Below are positions 6,773 to 7,736 of a stretch of DNA of 7,736 nucleotides, in pieces. The DNA is from JBFHNV01 sp965365655. GTDB taxonomy: Bacteria; Pseudomonadota; Gammaproteobacteria; HK1. The first letter of the stretch is position 1. Every line of letters begins with the position of its first letter. Made by a program: the position numbers and the translations under genes. The stretch is from the NCBI GenBank assembly GCA_965365655.1, contig CBDUCN010000258.1, positions 1 to 7,736 of the forward strand. Reading direction: 5' to 3'. The notes beneath the pieces are model-generated. The model saw only the letters and a program-made list of their open reading frames with translations. It searched no databases and was not told the origin of the DNA.

Positions 6773-7210
6773 ATGACCGACGCCATCGAGCACCGCTGCC
6801 CCGAGTGCGGCACGCGCAACCGCGTGCCGCGCTCGCGCGCCGCAGAGGCCGCCCGCTGCGGGCGCTGCAAGGCGGCGCTGTTCCCGGGTCATCCCGTCGC
6901 CGCGACCGACGCGAGCTTCGGCAATGTCGTCGAGGGCTGCGCGCTGCCGGTGCTGGTGGACTTCTGGGCGCCGTGGTGCGGGCCGTGCCGCGCGATGGAG
7001 CCGGCGCTGGAGGCGGCCGCGCGGGAGCGCGCCGGCAAGGTCGTCGTCGCGAAGGTGAACGTGGACGAGAACCAGGCGCTCGCGCGGCGTTTCGGGATCC
7101 GCTCGATCCCGGCGCTGAAGCTGTTCCGCGGCCCGCGGGTGGTCGCGGAGCTGAACGGCGCGGTGCCCGCGGGCGCCCTCGCGCGCTTCCTGGACGAGCA
7201 CGCCGGCTGA
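6773..7210 (+). CDS. trxC: Thioredoxin 2 (zinc-ribbon thioredoxin TrxC)
   Basis: This cytoplasmic thiol-disulfide reductant of 145 residues is reduced by thioredoxin reductase and passes electrons to oxidised protein targets. The N-terminus has two CxxC pairs (C9/C12 in CPECG and C29/C32 in CGRCK) that form the zinc-binding ribbon distinguishing Trx2 from Trx1. The thioredoxin fold follows, with VDFWAPWCGPC (redox cysteines C69 and C72, buried acid D63), VNVDEN and the cis-proline loop SIP (P113). Length and domain order are as usual for TrxC. The ATG is preceded by GGGA at 6761-6764, an acceptable but not strong ribosome site; other nearby starts are out of frame. In enterobacteria trxC belongs to the oxidative-stress (OxyR) response, but no such site is recognisable here. 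The next gene downstream is an arsenite exporter, and thioredoxins can reduce some arsenate reductases, so a shared arsenic-stress role is possible but inferred. Confidence 0.95.
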   Translation: MTDAIEHRCPECGTRNRVPRSRAAEAARCGRCKAALFPGHPVAATDASFGNVVEGCALPVLVDFWAPWCGPCRAMEPALEAAARERAGKVVVAKVNVDENQALARRFGIRSIPALKLFRGPRVVAELNGAVPAGALARFLDEHAG

Positions 7211-7218
7211 CGCCGGCG
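7201..7218 (+). terminator. GC-rich hairpin over the trxC stop codon
   Basis: CGCCGGC (7201-7207), loop TGAC, GCCGGCG (7212-7218) form a perfect 7-bp stem that includes the last codons and the TGA of trxC. No T-run follows, so it is not a classical intrinsic terminator. It could cause pausing, protect the 3' end, or simply reflect the base composition. Confidence 0.25.
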
Positions 7219-7238
7219 CGCGCTGCGCGTCGGGATCC

Positions 7239-7258
7239 GATTCGGGTATCGTCGAATC
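7239..7258 (+). promoter_or_regulatory. Perfect dyad overlapping a possible -10 element ahead of the arsenite exporter
   Basis: GATTCG (7239-7244) and CGAATC (7253-7258) form a perfect inverted repeat with an 8-base spacer. The spacer contains TATCGT (7247-7252), preceded by GG, which could serve as a -10 box. A repressor bound to the dyad would block it, an arrangement common for ArsR-family control of arsenic genes. No good -35 is visible and no regulator gene is in the window, so both promoter and operator are tentative. Confidence 0.35.
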
Positions 7259-7323
7259 ATGGAACAGTCCTCCGCGCCCGCGAGTCCCGCCAGGGACACG
7301 CGCTTCGACGCCGACAACGAACG

Positions 7324-7327
<4 letters not shown>
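7259..7327 (+). CDS. Possible 22-residue leader ORF overlapping the acr3 start
   Basis: An ATG directly after the dyad opens a 22-codon frame encoding MEQSSAPASPARDTRFDADNER. Its TGA overlaps the exporter's ATG as ATGA at 7324-7327. The peptide is polar and has no recognisable domain. If the TATCGT at 7247-7252 is a -10 box, transcription would begin at about this ATG, so the ORF could be read from a leaderless message and couple translation into acr3. A conserved ribosome site is lacking for both. It may equally be chance; only the position and the exact overlap argue for it. Confidence 0.3.

Positions 7328-7736
<409 letters not shown>

Noticed and set aside
6511..6870. Short open frames on both strands across the gap before trxC
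   Set aside because: They overlap the palindromic repeat and each other, lack ribosome sites and have low-complexity products. Such frames are typical spurious calls over this kind of repeat.

Overview
The window is very GC-rich with strong GC-ending codon bias. All convincing genes lie on the + strand, which fits a high-GC gammaproteobacterium. An Ectothiorhodospiraceae or Thioalkalivibrio-like host is my best guess, made from overall gene style and an intergenic repeat I think I recognise; no marker gene here proves it.

Layout: (1) 1-438 is the 3' end of a gene whose product ends in a PG_binding_1 peptidoglycan-binding domain. (2) A 141-bp gap holds a candidate sigma-28 (FliA-type) promoter. 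(3) 580-6485 looks like one transcription unit of three tightly packed genes: a small secreted protein of unknown function; a 1110-aa membrane hybrid histidine kinase (TM-sensor-TM-HAMP-PAS-HisKA-HATPase-REC-REC-HPt); and a 723-aa REC-PAS-GGDEF-EAL response regulator whose ATG overlaps the kinase stop (ATGA). (4) 6486-6772 is a 287-bp gap dominated by a nested, multi-branched palindromic element. (5) 6773-7210 is a zinc-ribbon thioredoxin 2 (TrxC). (6) 7211-7323 holds a dyad and a possible 22-codon leader ORF that overlaps the next start (ATGA). (7) 7324 to the right edge is the N-terminal third of an ACR3-family arsenite efflux permease.

The central unit reads as a complete His-Asp-His-Asp phosphorelay ending in cyclic di-GMP turnover. 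The kinase would sense a periplasmic and/or PAS-detected cue, pass phosphate through its own REC domains and HPt, and deliver it to the receiver of the GGDEF-EAL protein. All key residues for synthesis and hydrolysis of c-di-GMP are visible in that protein, but a 17-residue insertion separates an RxxD motif from GGDEF. The secreted protein at the head of the unit, 3 bp from the kinase start, may be a periplasmic accessory, and the sigma-28-like promoter would tie the unit to motility. Those last two links are inference. The trxC-acr3 stretch is a separate module, plausibly related to arsenic or redox stress.
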